Positions 8,500 to 17,546 of a stretch of 64,000 nt of DNA are shown in pieces. This DNA is from Tsukamurella ocularis. Its GTDB lineage: Bacteria > Actinomycetota > Actinomycetes > Mycobacteriales > Mycobacteriaceae. How positions within the stretch are numbered: position 1 is the first letter of the stretch; each line of letters begins with the position of its first letter. Made by a program: the position numbers and the translations under genes. The notes beneath the pieces were generated by a model. The model did not search any database and was not told the origin of the DNA. It worked only from the letters and a program-made list of their open reading frames with translations. Location: assembly GCF_024807615.1 (NCBI RefSeq), contig NZ_JANUCJ010000002.1:310001-374000 (forward strand), given 5' to 3'.

Positions 8500-9410
8500 C
8501 CCTCGCCCTCACCCGGCCGCAGCCGGCCGCCACCGATCCCGAGCTCGCCGAGCTCGCCGGACTGCCCGTTCGGCACCGCGTGCAATGGGGCCGCTGGATC
8601 GCGGTCGCGGTCGCCGCCGTCCTGTTCGCGCAGCTCGCGGTCTCGGCCGTCACCAACCCCCGCTTCGACTGGCCCACCTTCGGCGCCTACCTGTTCAGTC
8701 CGACGATCCTCGAGGCGCTCTGGTTCACGATCCAGCTCACCGTGATCGGTGCGGTCCTGGGCTTCCTCCTCGGTGGCGCGCTCGCCCTGGCCCGGCTGTC
8801 CGGCAATCGGGTGCTCGCAGCCTTCAGCTTCGGTTTCATCTGGCTGTTCCGGTCGATCCCCCTCATCGTGCAGATCCTGTTCTGGGGCTATCTCGGGGCG
8901 TTGTACCCAACGCTCGGCCTCGGCATCCCCTTCGGGCCGACCTTCGTCGACTCCCCGACGAAGGACCTGCTGTCGCCGTACACCGCAGCGGTGATCGGCA
9001 TCGTCCTGAATCAGGCCGCGTACGGCTCGGAGATCGTGCGGGCCGGGATCCTCAGTGTCTCGGAGGGCCAGCACGACGCGGCCCGCGCGCTCGGGATCCC
9101 TCCGGCCGCACACCTGCTGCGGATCACGCTGCCGCAGGCGCTGCGCACCATCGTGCCGCCCGCCGCGAACGAGGTGATCGGCCTGCTCAAGGGCACGACA
9201 GCGGTCTTCATCCTGGCGCTGCCAGACCTGTTCTACCAGGTTCAGGTGGTGTACGGCCGCAACGGCCGGATCATTCCGCTGCTGCTCGTCGCCGTCGCCT
9301 GGTACGCCGTGCTCACCACCGTCCTGTCGATCGGCCAGCACTACCTCGAGAAGCGCCTCGCGCGCGGCTACGGGGCCACGAAACCCGCGAAGAAGGAGAA
9401 GTCCACATGA
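8496..9410 (+). CDS. Polar amino acid ABC transporter, permease
   Basis: A 304-residue inner-membrane permease of the polar amino acid uptake family (GlnP/HisM-like). It has an N-terminal cytoplasmic stretch of ~35 residues, then several transmembrane helices. The family's coupling loop is clear in SEGQHDAARALGIPP followed by ITLPQALRTIVPP, the EAA motif that docks on the ATPase. A single permease gene suggests a homodimer. It overlaps both neighbours by four bases, giving a tight GNAT-permease-ATPase-binding protein operon. Confidence 0.93.
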   Translation: MTLALTRPQPAATDPELAELAGLPVRHRVQWGRWIAVAVAAVLFAQLAVSAVTNPRFDWPTFGAYLFSPTILEALWFTIQLTVIGAVLGFLLGGALALARLSGNRVLAAFSFGFIWLFRSIPLIVQILFWGYLGALYPTLGLGIPFGPTFVDSPTKDLLSPYTAAVIGIVLNQAAYGSEIVRAGILSVSEGQHDAARALGIPPAAHLLRITLPQALRTIVPPAANEVIGLLKGTTAVFILALPDLFYQVQVVYGRNGRIIPLLLVAVAWYAVLTTVLSIGQHYLEKRLARGYGATKPAKKEKST

Positions 9411-10198
9411 CCGTCACCGCTCGGCGTCCGCGCCTGGAGGCCGTCGGCCTGTCGAAACGCTTCGGCCACGACGAGGTGCTCCGCGGCGTGGACCTCACCG
9501 TCGCGCCGGGCGAGGTCGTCTCGATCATCGGACCGTCCGGGTCCGGCAAGTCGACGCTGCTCCGGCTGCTCAACCATCTCGAGGAGCCGAGCTCCGGGGT
9601 CGTCCGGGTCGACGGTGACCTGATCGGCGTCCGGCGGCGCGGCGATCACCTCGTCGCGCTGCCCGAGCGCGAGCTGCGCCGTCAGCGCGCCCGCATCGGC
9701 TTCGTCTTCCAGCAGTTCAACCTGTTCCCGCACCTCACCGCCGCGGAGAACGTCGCGCGACCGCAGCGCCTGACGCTGGGCCGCAGCCGGACCGAGGCCG
9801 ATGCCCGGACCCGCGATCTGCTCGACCGGGTCGGGCTCGGCGCGCACGCCGGCCACTACCCCGGTCAGCTCTCCGGCGGCCAGCAGCAACGCGTCGCGAT
9901 CGCGCGCACCCTCGCCCTGGACCCGGATCTGATCCTGTTCGACGAGCCGACCTCCGCGCTCGACCCCGAGCTGGTCGGCGAGGTGAACGCCGTCATCGCC
10001 GAGCTCGCTGCCGAGGGCCGGACCCTCGTCGTCGTGACCCACGAACTGGCCCTCGCCCGCCGCATCTCGGATCGGATCGTCTTCCTCGACCGGGGTCGCG
10101 TCGTCGCCGTCGGGACGCCGACCGCCGTGCTCGACCGCCCTGCCACCGATCGCACCCGCACCTTCCTCGCCCACTGGACCACCAAGGAGACCGCATGA
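9407..10198 (+). CDS. Polar amino acid ABC transporter, ATP-binding protein
   Basis: A 263-residue ATPase that drives the neighbouring permease. Walker A is GPSGSGKST, the Q-loop is in FVFQQFNLFPHLTA, the signature is LSGGQQQR, Walker B is LILFDEPTSALDPEL, and the switch His is in VVVTHE. The phrase FQQFNLFPHLT is typical of amino acid importers such as GlnQ. It starts at the ATG overlapping the permease stop, and its own stop overlaps the binding-protein start. Confidence 0.95.
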   Translation: MTVTARRPRLEAVGLSKRFGHDEVLRGVDLTVAPGEVVSIIGPSGSGKSTLLRLLNHLEEPSSGVVRVDGDLIGVRRRGDHLVALPERELRRQRARIGFVFQQFNLFPHLTAAENVARPQRLTLGRSRTEADARTRDLLDRVGLGAHAGHYPGQLSGGQQQRVAIARTLALDPDLILFDEPTSALDPELVGEVNAVIAELAAEGRTLVVVTHELALARRISDRIVFLDRGRVVAVGTPTAVLDRPATDRTRTFLAHWTTKETA

Positions 10199-11199
10199 CC
10201 ACCCGTTCCGCTCGACGTCGTCTACCCGCCCTCGTCGCGGCCCTCGCTCTCGCGGGCTCGGTGCTGGCGGGGTGCGGCGGGCAGACCACCGAGTCGACGA
10301 CCGCGAGCGTGACCGGCGCAGCAGGGCAGCAGCTCAACCTGACCAGCAAACAGAACCGGATCGTGCCGGCGAAGGACGAGGCCGCGGCGGCCCTACTCCC
10401 CCAGGCGGTCCGCGATCGAGGCGTGCTCCGAGTCGCGCACGGCTCAGGCGCCGGCAATGCGCCGTTCTACTTCCCCGCGACCGACGACGAGCGCGTCTTC
10501 ATCGGTGACGAGTCGGACATCGCGTACCTCATCGCCGGCGCCCTCGGCCTCAAGCTCGAGGAGTCCAACACCTCGTGGGAGGGCCTGTTCCTGGGCATCG
10601 ACAGCGGCCAGTTCGACCTGGGCGTCTCGAACATCACCGTCACGGAGGCGCGTAAGCAGAAGTACGACTTCGCCACGTACCGCAAGGACGACCTCGCCGT
10701 CGAGGTCCAGGAGTCCTCCACGTTCACCTTCGCGGGCGGGGATTCCTTCTCCGGGAAGACCGTGGCCGTCGGGTCCGGTACGAACCAGGAGCGGATCCTG
10801 CAGCGCTACGACGCGGATCTGCGCGCCGCGGGCAAGCCGGGCATCTCGATCAAGAACTACCAGGACAACACCGGTACCTACGCCGCGCTCGCGTCGGGCC
10901 AGATCGACGCCTACTTCGGCCCGAACCCCATTTCGGCCTTCCACGTCGCGCAGACCAAGGGCACCCCGAACGCGACGAAGATCATCGGCCGGGTGTCCGG
11001 CGCCGGCTCGACACTGCAGGGGCTCATCGGCGCGACGACGAAGAAGGACAGCGGCATCATCCGCGCCGTGCAGGCGGCCCTGGAGTCAACGATCCGCAGC
11101 GGTGATTACGCCAAGGTGCTGCAGCGGTGGGGACTCGAGGCCGAGGCCGTGCCCGCGTCGGAAATCAACCCGCCGGGGTTGCCGATCACCGACAAGTGA
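10195..11199 (+). CDS. Amino acid ABC transporter, substrate-binding lipoprotein
   Basis: A 334-residue family 3 solute-binding protein tethered outside the membrane. The lipobox is LAGC within the first 27 residues. The fold is recognisable from the early VRDRGVLRVAHG, the LFLGIDSGQFDLGVSNITVTE hinge segment (shown here only in part) and the later phrase ALASGQIDAYFGPN. These resemble proteins binding polar amino acids, but the exact ligand cannot be read. It is the last gene of the GNAT-permease-ATPase operon, and a strong hairpin follows its stop. Confidence 0.92.
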   Translation: MTTRSARRRLPALVAALALAGSVLAGCGGQTTESTTASVTGAAGQQLNLTSKQNRIVPAKDEAAAALLPQAVRDRGVLRVAHGSGAGNAPFYFPATDDERVFIGDESDIAYLIAGALGLKLEESNTSWEGLFLGIDSGQFDLGVSNITVTEARKQKYDFATYRKDDLAVEVQESSTFTFAGGDSFSGKTVAVGSGTNQERILQRYDADLRAAGKPGISIKNYQDNTGTYAALASGQIDAYFGPNPISAFHVAQTKGTPNATKIIGRVSGAGSTLQGLIGATTKKDSGIIRAVQAALESTIRSGDYAKVLQRWGLEAEAVPASEINPPGLPITDK

Positions 11200-11212
11200 C
11201 GCTGCGGCGTCG

Positions 11213-11977
11213 TCAGAGTTCCGCCGGCCCGGCCGCGACGTCCTGCGTCGCGGCCGGGCTCGTCGCACGCGCAACGAACTTGAATCGGTCTCCGCGGTAG
11301 ATGCTGCGGGTCCACTCGAGGGCGAGTCCCTCGGCGTCCCGGCCCAGGCGGTGCACCATGAGCAGCGGGTGACCCGCGGTGACCCCGAGCAGTTCCGCCT
11401 CGGACGGCGAGGCCAGCGCCGTCTCGACCGTGTCCTCGACCGCTGTGATCGGCCGCCCGTACTGCTCGCGGAGCACGCGGTACAGCGACGCCTGCTCCGC
11501 CAGACGCGTGGCGAGACCGCGCAGCGGACCGCGCAGGTGGGCCATCTCGATGGCCAGCGGCTCGTCGTCGACGATCCGCAGCCGGGTCACGCGGTACACG
11601 CGCGCGCCGCGCGGGAGTTCCAGCGCCGCCTGCGTCTCCGCGTCCGCGGTGATGTGGTCGCACGAGAGCAGACGCGAGCTCACCTGCTTGCCGTCGACGC
11701 CGAAGTCCTCGCTCAGCGAGGTGAGCTGTCGGACCCGGACGATCTTCGGCGGCGCAACGTACGTGCCGCTGCCATGCTCGCGACGGAGCACCCCCTCCGC
11801 GGACAGCTCTGCCAGAGCCTTGCGCAGGGTCGTGCGCGAGACGCCGAGCTGTTCGGCGAGCCGACGCTCCGCGGGCAGGGTGTCCCCGTGCCCGAGGTCG
11901 CCGATGCGGCGTTGCAGCTCGAGTTTGGCGCGGAAGTAGCGCGGCGGCTCGGAGTGCGACGAACGAGGGAACGACAT
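11213..11977 (-). CDS. GntR/HutC-type regulator with UTRA domain (DasR/NagR-like)
   Basis: A 254-residue repressor-type protein. The N-terminal winged helix (about residues 15-80) contains LPAERRLAEQLGVSRTTLRKAL and the wing GSGTYV. The C-terminal UTRA domain (about 95-235) binds small phosphosugars or amino compounds in this family. The ATG at 11977 follows AAGGTGGG; a GTG at 11986 is also possible. The gene is divergent from a sugar porter and an N-acetylglucosamine kinase-like gene, and the space between holds two near-perfect DasR-type dre palindromes. A GlcNAc-6-P or glucosamine-6-P responsive repressor is therefore likely, by analogy with DasR and NagR. Autoregulation is plausible because the operators lie close to its own start. 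Confidence 0.88.
   Translation of the reverse strand: MSFPRSSHSEPPRYFRAKLELQRRIGDLGHGDTLPAERRLAEQLGVSRTTLRKALAELSAEGVLRREHGSGTYVAPPKIVRVRQLTSLSEDFGVDGKQVSSRLLSCDHITADAETQAALELPRGARVYRVTRLRIVDDEPLAIEMAHLRGPLRGLATRLAEQASLYRVLREQYGRPITAVEDTVETALASPSEAELLGVTAGHPLLMVHRLGRDAEGLALEWTRSIYRGDRFKFVARATSPAATQDVAAGPAEL
11227..11259 (+). terminator. Strong hairpin, likely bidirectional terminator
   Basis: A perfect 14-bp stem with a 5-base loop, GC-rich, starting 27 bases after the binding-protein stop. It lies inside the 3' end of the convergent GntR gene, so it also encodes that protein's last residues. No U-run follows, as is usual in high-GC actinobacteria. Confidence 0.55.
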
Positions 11978-12005
11978 GTGTCCCACCTTACCTCTTGACG
12001 GTTGA

Positions 12006-12021
12006 AGTGGTCTATGCCACT
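12006..12021. promoter_or_regulatory. dre-like operator 1 (AGTGGTCTATGCCACT)
   Basis: A 16-base near-palindrome very close to the DasR/NagR responsive element recalled as A(G/C)TGGTCTAGACCACT. It lies 29 bases upstream of the GntR-gene ATG on the opposite strand. Its centre is 30 bases from that of operator 2, about three helical turns. Confidence 0.8.
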
Positions 12022-12035
12022 CTTGGCCTACTTCA

Positions 12036-12051
12036 ACTGGTATAGACCACT
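12036..12051. promoter_or_regulatory. dre-like operator 2 (ACTGGTATAGACCACT)
   Basis: A second 16-base dre-like palindrome, 24 bases before the ATG of the sugar porter. It contains the -10-like TATAGA, so bound repressor could block the promoter. Being in phase with operator 1, the pair could bind two dimers on one DNA face. Confidence 0.82.
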
Positions 12052-12075
12052 TGGAGTCGACTTCAAGGAGATGAC

Positions 12076-13503
12076 ATGAGCAGTACGCAGGCTGCGAGAT
12101 CGAGCGCGGTCCTCGTCGGCGTCGCCGCCGCGAGCCTCGGCGTGATCTACGGCTACGACACGTCGAACATCGCCGCGGCGAAGGACTTCATCCGGCAGGA
12201 CTTCGGCCTCGGGGACGGGATGACCCAGGCGCTGGCAACGGTCGTCGTCGTGGGCGAGATCCTCGGCGCGATCGTCGGCGGTTGGTTCGCCAACAAAGTC
12301 GGCCGGAAGAAGGCGATGATCGCCGTCGCCTCCGGCTACGCCGTCTTCGCCCTGTTCGGCGCCCTCGCCCCGACGGTGCCGCTCCTTCTGATCGCGAGGT
12401 TCATGCTCGGCCTCACCGTCGGCGTCTCCGTGGTGGTGGTCCCCGTCTTCGTTGCGGAATCCGCGCCCGCGAAGCGCCGCGGCGCAATGCTCGTGGCCTA
12501 CCAGTTCGCGACGATCGTGGGCATCATCCTGGGCTACGTGCTCGGATATCTCCTCGCAGGCCTCGGTACCACCTCCTGGAAGTGGATGCTCGGGGTCGCC
12601 GCGGTGCCCGCGATCATCGTCACCCTCCTGCTCGTCCGCCTGCCCGATACCGCCCGCTGGTACATGACCCGCGGCCGGGAGGACGAGGCCCGCGCCGCGC
12701 TCATCTCCGTCGAGCCCGATTCCACCGCCGCCGGCATCGAGGCCGAACTCGACGAGATGCGCACCCAGCTCTCCGACGAGGCGGGCGGCAAGCTCAGCCA
12801 GCTCTTCCGCCAGCCCTACCTGCGCGCCACCTTCTTCGTCGTCGTCCTCGGCTTCTTCATCCAGATCACCGGCATCAACGCGATCATCTACTACAGCCCG
12901 GACATCTTCGCGTCGATGGGCTACGACGGGAACTTCGGCAAGTACATGCTGCCCGCCTTCGTGCAGCTCTTCGGCCTGCTGGCCGTGGTCGTCTCGATCT
13001 TCACCGTCGACAAGTTCGGCCGCCGCCCCATTCTGCTCGGCGGCATCGGCACCATGATCCTCGCCTTCGCCGTGATGATCCTCGCGTACCAGATGGCCGA
13101 CGGCGACTTCACGAACCACGAGACCGCCGGCGTCGTCGGCTTCGCCGGCCTGGTGCTGGTCGTGATCGGGTTCTCGTTCGGCTTCGGCTCCCTGGTCTGG
13201 GTGTACGCCGGTGAAGCCTTCCCCGCCCGGCTCCGCGCCTACGGCTCGTCGGCGATGCTGACCTCGGACCTCGTGGCGAACGCCATCGTCGCGCAGGTCA
13301 CGCTGACGATGCTCAACAGCCGGCTGCTCGGCGGCACGGGCACCTTCGCGGTCTTCGGCGCCCTGACCGTGGTCGCCTTCCTGTTCGTGCTCAAGTTCGC
13401 GCCGGAGACCAAGGGCCACAAGCTCGAGGACATCCAGCACTACTGGCAGAACAACGGCACCTGGCCCACCGACGCCGACAAGACGGGGGCCGTGTCCCAG
13501 TGA
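12076..13503 (+). CDS. MFS sugar porter (probable GlcNAc/amino sugar uptake)
   Basis: A 475-residue twelve-helix symporter of the sugar porter family. The diagnostic motifs are present: GRKKAMI after helix 2, PDTARWYM after helix 6 (PESPRWL-like), GRRPILLGG after helix 8, and PETKGHKLEDI at the C-terminal end. AAGGAG lies just before the ATG at 12076. The gene sits directly behind two dre-like operators and overlaps the downstream kinase gene by four bases (GTGA). The substrate is inferred from this context as N-acetylglucosamine or a related amino sugar. If so, free sugar is taken up and then phosphorylated by the kinase, an alternative to the PTS route used in Streptomyces. Confidence 0.88.
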   Translation: MSSTQAARSSAVLVGVAAASLGVIYGYDTSNIAAAKDFIRQDFGLGDGMTQALATVVVVGEILGAIVGGWFANKVGRKKAMIAVASGYAVFALFGALAPTVPLLLIARFMLGLTVGVSVVVVPVFVAESAPAKRRGAMLVAYQFATIVGIILGYVLGYLLAGLGTTSWKWMLGVAAVPAIIVTLLLVRLPDTARWYMTRGREDEARAALISVEPDSTAAGIEAELDEMRTQLSDEAGGKLSQLFRQPYLRATFFVVVLGFFIQITGINAIIYYSPDIFASMGYDGNFGKYMLPAFVQLFGLLAVVVSIFTVDKFGRRPILLGGIGTMILAFAVMILAYQMADGDFTNHETAGVVGFAGLVLVVIGFSFGFGSLVWVYAGEAFPARLRAYGSSAMLTSDLVANAIVAQVTLTMLNSRLLGGTGTFAVFGALTVVAFLFVLKFAPETKGHKLEDIQHYWQNNGTWPTDADKTGAVSQ

Positions 13504-14399
13504 GCACCGCGGTGATCGGCCTCGACATCGGAGGCTCCAAGACGCAGGCCGTCCGCGCCGAGAACGGCGTGGTGGTCGCGGAGGCGCTCGCCGGCAGCGC
13601 GAACATCTCGTCCGTGGGCCGCGACGAGGCCGGTCGCCAGCTCGACATCGCGCTCGGCCGGCTCGGCGTGCACGACGTGGGCGCGGTGTGCGCGGGCGCC
13701 GCCGGAGTGGAGACCCCGGCCGGCGCCGCCACCCTCACCGCGCTCCTCGCCGAGCGCATCCCGGGCGCCCGGATCCGGGTGGTGCACGACAGCCAGCTGA
13801 TCCTCGCCGCGGCGGGCGTGCGCGACGGGGTCGCGGTCATCTCCGGCACCGGCGCCGTCGCGTGGGGCAGGGCGGGCGACAAGCACGCCCGCGCGGGCGG
13901 CTGGGGTTACCTGCTTGGCGACGAGGGCAGCGGCTACTGGGTCGCGAAGGAGGCGGTGCGCCGCACCCTGATCCGCCTGGACCGCGAGGAGCCCGCCGAT
14001 CACCTCGGCCAGCAGCTGGCCGCCGACTGCGGCCTGCAGGACCCGGACGAGTTGCTGGACCACTTCTACGCGCAGCAGGAACGGCGGTATTGGGCCGGCC
14101 GGGCCCGGGTGGTCTTCGAGCTCGCCCAGTCGGGCGATCCGGTGAGCACCGACATCGTCGATCAGGCCGCGATCGCACTCACGCACATCGCCATCTCGGT
14201 CGCCGAACGGATCGGCTCGGCGGGCCCCGTCGTGCTCGCGGGCGGTCTGGCCGTGCATCAACCTGCCCTGCAGCGCCGGGTGCGGCATCACCTGGGGATG
14301 CGCGGCATCTCCGACCTGCGGGTGCTTACCGTCGATCCCGTACGCGGTGCGATCCAGATCGCGCTGCGTGAATCGGAGCGCCGAGGCGCGCGGGACTAG
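13500..14399 (+). CDS. N-acetylglucosamine kinase-like ATPase (BadF/BadG/BcrA/BcrD family)
   Basis: A 299-residue member of the ASKHA superfamily. The phosphate-1 loop is [12 protein letters not shown] at the N-terminus. The acidic catalytic region is VVHDSQLIL, followed by [11 protein letters not shown] and the glycine-rich [14 protein letters not shown], the pattern of eukaryote-type and bacterial GlcNAc kinases. The expected reaction is ATP-dependent phosphorylation of GlcNAc to GlcNAc-6-P, the presumed effector of the nearby GntR regulator. The GTG start overlaps the transporter stop. The stop overlaps the convergent trpC stop by two bases. nagA and nagB are not in the window. Confidence 0.85.
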   Translation: MSTAVIGLDIGGSKTQAVRAENGVVVAEALAGSANISSVGRDEAGRQLDIALGRLGVHDVGAVCAGAAGVETPAGAATLTALLAERIPGARIRVVHDSQLILAAAGVRDGVAVISGTGAVAWGRAGDKHARAGGWGYLLGDEGSGYWVAKEAVRRTLIRLDREEPADHLGQQLAADCGLQDPDELLDHFYAQQERRYWAGRARVVFELAQSGDPVSTDIVDQAAIALTHIAISVAERIGSAGPVVLAGGLAVHQPALQRRVRHHLGMRGISDLRVLTVDPVRGAIQIALRESERRGARD

Positions 14400-15214
14400 C
14401 GCGCAGGGCGCGGGCAGCTGGGGTGCGAGCCCGCGGTCACGAGGTCGGCGACCGCCGTCCGCGGATCGCCGGCCGTGACCAGGCCCTCGCCGACGAGCAC
14501 CCCGTCCGCGCCCTGACCGGCGTAGGTGAGCAGGTCGCGGCTGTCGCGCACGCCCGACTCGGCGATCTTGATCACCGAGGAGGGCAGACCGGGGGCGATC
14601 CGCGCGAACGAATCGCGGTCCACCTCGAGAGTCTTGAGGTTGCGGGCGTTCACGCCGATGACGGTCGCGCCGGCCTCGAGCGCGCGATCCGCCTCGTCCT
14701 CCGCATGCACCTCGACCAGTGCGGTCATGCCGAGCGACTCGATGCGGTCGAGCAGCGAGACGAGGACGGGCTGCTCCAGCGCCGCGACGATCAACAGCAC
14801 GATGTCGGCGCCGTGCGCGCGGGCCTCGTGGATCTGGTACGGCGTGACGATGAAATCCTTGCGCAGTACCGGGATCCGCACCTGTGAACGGACCGCGTCG
14901 AGATCCGCCAGAGAGCCCTTGAAGCGCCGCTCCTCCGTGAGCACACTGATCGCCCGCGCGCCGCCGGCCTCGTACTCGGCTGCCAGCTCGGCGGGGTCGG
15001 CGATGCCTGCGAGGTCACCCTTCGACGGACTGGCGCGCTTCACCTCGGCGATCACGGCGATTCCGGGTGCGCGGAGCGCGGCGGTCGCATCGACGGCGGG
15101 CGGCGCCGCCTTGGCGGCGGCCTTGACCGTGGCCAGATCGACGATGGCCTCACGGGCCGCCAGGTCCGCGCGCACACCCTCGATGATGGAGTCGAGAGCA
15201 GTGGGTGAAGTCAC
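14396..15214 (-). CDS. trpC: Indole-3-glycerol phosphate synthase
   Basis: A 272-residue TIM barrel that closes the ring of carboxyphenylaminodeoxyribulose phosphate to give indole-3-glycerol phosphate. Catalytic Lys and Glu are seen in [13 protein letters not shown] and VLRKDFI, and the late Glu/Asn pair in [13 protein letters not shown] and [13 protein letters not shown]. The phosphate site is IAESGVRD. The start is GTG at 15214 ([13 protein letters not shown]). A longer reading to 15475 would add a Pro/Arg-rich, non-homologous leader and is rejected. It is the last gene of the trpE-membrane protein-trpC unit here, because trpBA lie 6.7 kb away. Confidence 0.96.
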   Translation of the reverse strand: MTSPTALDSIIEGVRADLAAREAIVDLATVKAAAKAAPPAVDATAALRAPGIAVIAEVKRASPSKGDLAGIADPAELAAEYEAGGARAISVLTEERRFKGSLADLDAVRSQVRIPVLRKDFIVTPYQIHEARAHGADIVLLIVAALEQPVLVSLLDRIESLGMTALVEVHAEDEADRALEAGATVIGVNARNLKTLEVDRDSFARIAPGLPSSVIKIAESGVRDSRDLLTYAGQGADGVLVGEGLVTAGDPRTAVADLVTAGSHPSCPRPAR

Positions 15215-15254
15215 GGCTGGAGGCCTTTCGTGGGTCGTCGAGCGTGCTCCAACA

Positions 15255-15956
15255 TTAGCCCTCGGCCCGGGGGCGCTCGGGTCCGGCCCCCTCGCCCGGG
15301 CCGGGGCGGGCGCCGCCCACCTCCGTGGGGTCGTCCCCACCGTCCAGCGCGTCCCACAGGTCACGCTCGGAGGTCTGCTCGGCGGCGGTCTCATCGAAGA
15401 CGCGCTGCTCCAGTTCCGCGCGGCGCGCGGCGGGCGAGACGTACGTCGATCCCATGCCTCCGCCCCGCAGTCCACGCATGAGCAGCACCGCGGCGCCCAC
15501 CGCGAGGAGGGCGCCGAGGATCGCGACCGACGGCCCCGCCGTCGTCGGGTCGACCTGGGAGATGTAGTCCTTGTTGCCCATGACTGCGGTGCCGGCGCCG
15601 CCGCCTCCCGGGGCGTCGCGCAGGATCTTCTCGAGGTAGCCGATGTCGGGTTCCTGCGTCAGCACCGTGACCGCCGGATACGCGGCGCCGATCGCGGCGA
15701 CCGCGACGATGACGGCGACGACGCCGCGGGCCCAGTTCTTCAGCGCGAGCGCCGCGGCGATCGCCGCGAGGAAGACCAACCACAGTGTCGAGAGCGCGGG
15801 CGCCCAGGTGTTCCCCGCGACCTCCATCGTCCGCTCGGGCGAGAGCCCGTCGGCGATGGTCACGCCCATCCACGACATCCGTCCCGAGCCCCACACCGCG
15901 CCCGCCGCCGCGGCGAGGAGGACCGCGGCGATCGCGAGGTTCCGCTTGCCGTTCAT
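15255..15956 (-). CDS. Trp operon-associated membrane protein (TIGR02234-like)
   Basis: A 233-residue membrane protein between trpE and trpC, the place where Mycobacteriales carry a conserved protein of unknown function (Rv1610-like). It has an N-terminal helix from about residue 6, an extracytoplasmic loop (MGVTIADG and beyond), two closely spaced helices at about 57-105, another near 150-170, and a charged C-terminal tail. The ATG at 15956 overlaps the trpE stop (ATGA), so translation is coupled. A transport or regulatory role in tryptophan supply is only a guess from position. Confidence 0.85.
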   Translation of the reverse strand: MNGKRNLAIAAVLLAAAAGAVWGSGRMSWMGVTIADGLSPERTMEVAGNTWAPALSTLWLVFLAAIAAALALKNWARGVVAVIVAVAAIGAAYPAVTVLTQEPDIGYLEKILRDAPGGGGAGTAVMGNKDYISQVDPTTAGPSVAILGALLAVGAAVLLMRGLRGGGMGSTYVSPAARRAELEQRVFDETAAEQTSERDLWDALDGGDDPTEVGGARPGPGEGAGPERPRAEG

Positions 15957-17509
15957 CGTGCCTCCCCCGCCACGCCACGCAGGGTGTTCGCCGCGGCCAC
16001 GGCCTTCAGCGCGGCCAACGCCTTGTTGCGCGACTCGTTGAACTCGTACTCCCCGACCGAGTCGGCGACGACGCCGCCGCCGGCCTGGACATAGGCGGTG
16101 CCATCCTTGAGCACGGCGGTGCGGATGGCGATCGCGGTATCGGCGTCGCCGGCGAAGTCGAGGTAGCCGACGATGCCGCCGTAGAGCCCACGACGGGTGA
16201 TCTCAGCCTCGTCGATGAGCTCCATCGCACGCACCTTAGGGGCCCCGGTGAGCGTGCCGGCGGGGAAGCACGCGGCCACCGCGTCGAGCGCCTGCTTGCC
16301 GGGGGCGAGATCGCCGGAGACTGTCGAGACCAGGTGCATCACGTGGCTGTAGCGCTCGATGCGGCGGTAGTCCGTGACCCGGACGGTGCCCGGCGTGCAC
16401 ACCCGGCCGAGATCGTTGCGGCCCAGGTCGACGAGCATCAGGTGCTCGCTGTTCTCCTTCTCGTCGGCCTGCAGGTCCTTCTCCAGCAGCACGTCCTCCT
16501 CCGGGGACGCGCCGCGCCAGCGGGTGCCGGCGATCGGGTGCGTGGTGGCGGTCCCGTCGGCGACGGTGACCAGCGCCTCGGGGCTGGAGCCGACAATGGA
16601 GAAGGCGACCGAGCCGTCCGGCGCGGGCACCTGCACGAGATACATGTAGGGGCTCGGGTTCGAGGCGCGGAGCACCCGGTAGACGTCGATCGGGTCGGCG
16701 TCACTGGGCACCGAGAAGCGCTGGCTCGGCACCACCTGGAAGGCCTCGCCGGCCTCAATCTCGCCCACCAGCTTCTCGACGATCGCGCTGTACTCTTCGA
16801 CGGTCCGCTGCGCGGTGTACTCCGGCTCGGGACGGGTGAAGGACGCCACCGACGAGGCGAGGGGCGCGGCCAGCGCAGCCTCCATCGCGTCGAGCCGGCG
16901 GACGGCGTCTGCGTGGGCCTCATCGACGCGGTCGGCGGAGCCGTCCCAGTTCACGGCGTTGGCGATGAGGGTGATCGTGCCCCCGTGGTGGTCGATCGCA
17001 GCGAGGTCCGTCGCGAGCAGCCACACCATCTCCGGCAGCTGCAGGTCGTCGACGGTGGTGTCCGGCAGCCGCTCCAGGCGCCGCACCGCGTCGTAGGCGA
17101 GGTATCCGACCATGCCGCCGTTGAGCGGCGGCAATCCCTCGATCCGCTCGGAGCTCAGCAGCCGCAGCACCTCGCCGAGGGCCTCGATCGGGTCGCCGCC
17201 CGACGGTGCGCCGGCCGGCGCCTTCCCGATCCAAGTGGCGGCACCGTCGACGACGGTGAGCGCGGCGGGCGCGGGCGCACCGACGAACGACCACCGACTC
17301 CACGACTGGCCCGCGGCGGCGGACTCCAGCAAGAAGGTGCCCGGCCGCCCACCGGCCAGCTTGCGGTACGCCGACAGCGGTGTTTCGGCATCGGCGAGCA
17401 CAGTCCGGATCACTGGCACCACGCGGTGCCGGTCCGCGAGCGCGCGGAACTCGTCCAGGCTGGTGGTCGCGCCGTCGGGCTGCAGGTTCGTCTGCTGTGC
17501 GGTACTCAT
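15953..17509 (-). CDS. trpE: Anthranilate synthase component I
   Basis: A 518-residue enzyme converting chorismate to anthranilate with ammonia from a glutaminase partner. The tryptophan feedback-binding motif LLES is intact ([20 protein letters not shown]), so product inhibition is expected. The chorismate-binding domain carries [22 protein letters not shown] and the C-terminal [11 protein letters not shown]. The ATG at 17509 is preferred over an upstream Met at 17608, which would overlap the divergent peroxiredoxin gene. The divergent start is only 37 bases away, leaving no room for a trp leader peptide or attenuator, so transcriptional attenuation is unlikely. The TrpG partner is not in the window. 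Confidence 0.97.
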   Translation of the reverse strand: MSTAQQTNLQPDGATTSLDEFRALADRHRVVPVIRTVLADAETPLSAYRKLAGGRPGTFLLESAAAGQSWSRWSFVGAPAPAALTVVDGAATWIGKAPAGAPSGGDPIEALGEVLRLLSSERIEGLPPLNGGMVGYLAYDAVRRLERLPDTTVDDLQLPEMVWLLATDLAAIDHHGGTITLIANAVNWDGSADRVDEAHADAVRRLDAMEAALAAPLASSVASFTRPEPEYTAQRTVEEYSAIVEKLVGEIEAGEAFQVVPSQRFSVPSDADPIDVYRVLRASNPSPYMYLVQVPAPDGSVAFSIVGSSPEALVTVADGTATTHPIAGTRWRGASPEEDVLLEKDLQADEKENSEHLMLVDLGRNDLGRVCTPGTVRVTDYRRIERYSHVMHLVSTVSGDLAPGKQALDAVAACFPAGTLTGAPKVRAMELIDEAEITRRGLYGGIVGYLDFAGDADTAIAIRTAVLKDGTAYVQAGGGVVADSVGEYEFNESRNKALAALKAVAAANTLRGVAGEAR

Positions 17510-17546
17510 CGCCTGCCAGTATCCCAGCGCCGGTAGGTTCGTGGCC
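17510..17546. promoter_or_regulatory. Divergent promoter gap, trpE / peroxiredoxin
   Basis: The two ATG starts are separated by 37 bases. On the plus strand TAGGTT (17534-17539) ends seven bases before the peroxiredoxin ATG, which fits a leaderless message. On the minus strand GATACT (17519-17524) ends nine bases before the trpE ATG. Both are candidates only. Confidence 0.35.

Noticed and set aside
6354-9410. A very long plus-strand open frame spanning trpB, the GNAT gene and the ABC permease
   Set aside because: Only the part from 8496 reads as a protein family; the earlier part is antisense to trpB or out of frame with the GNAT gene.
17510-17546. Search for a trp leader peptide/attenuator before trpE
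   Set aside because: The gap to the divergent gene is 37 bases, too short for a leader ORF and hairpins.
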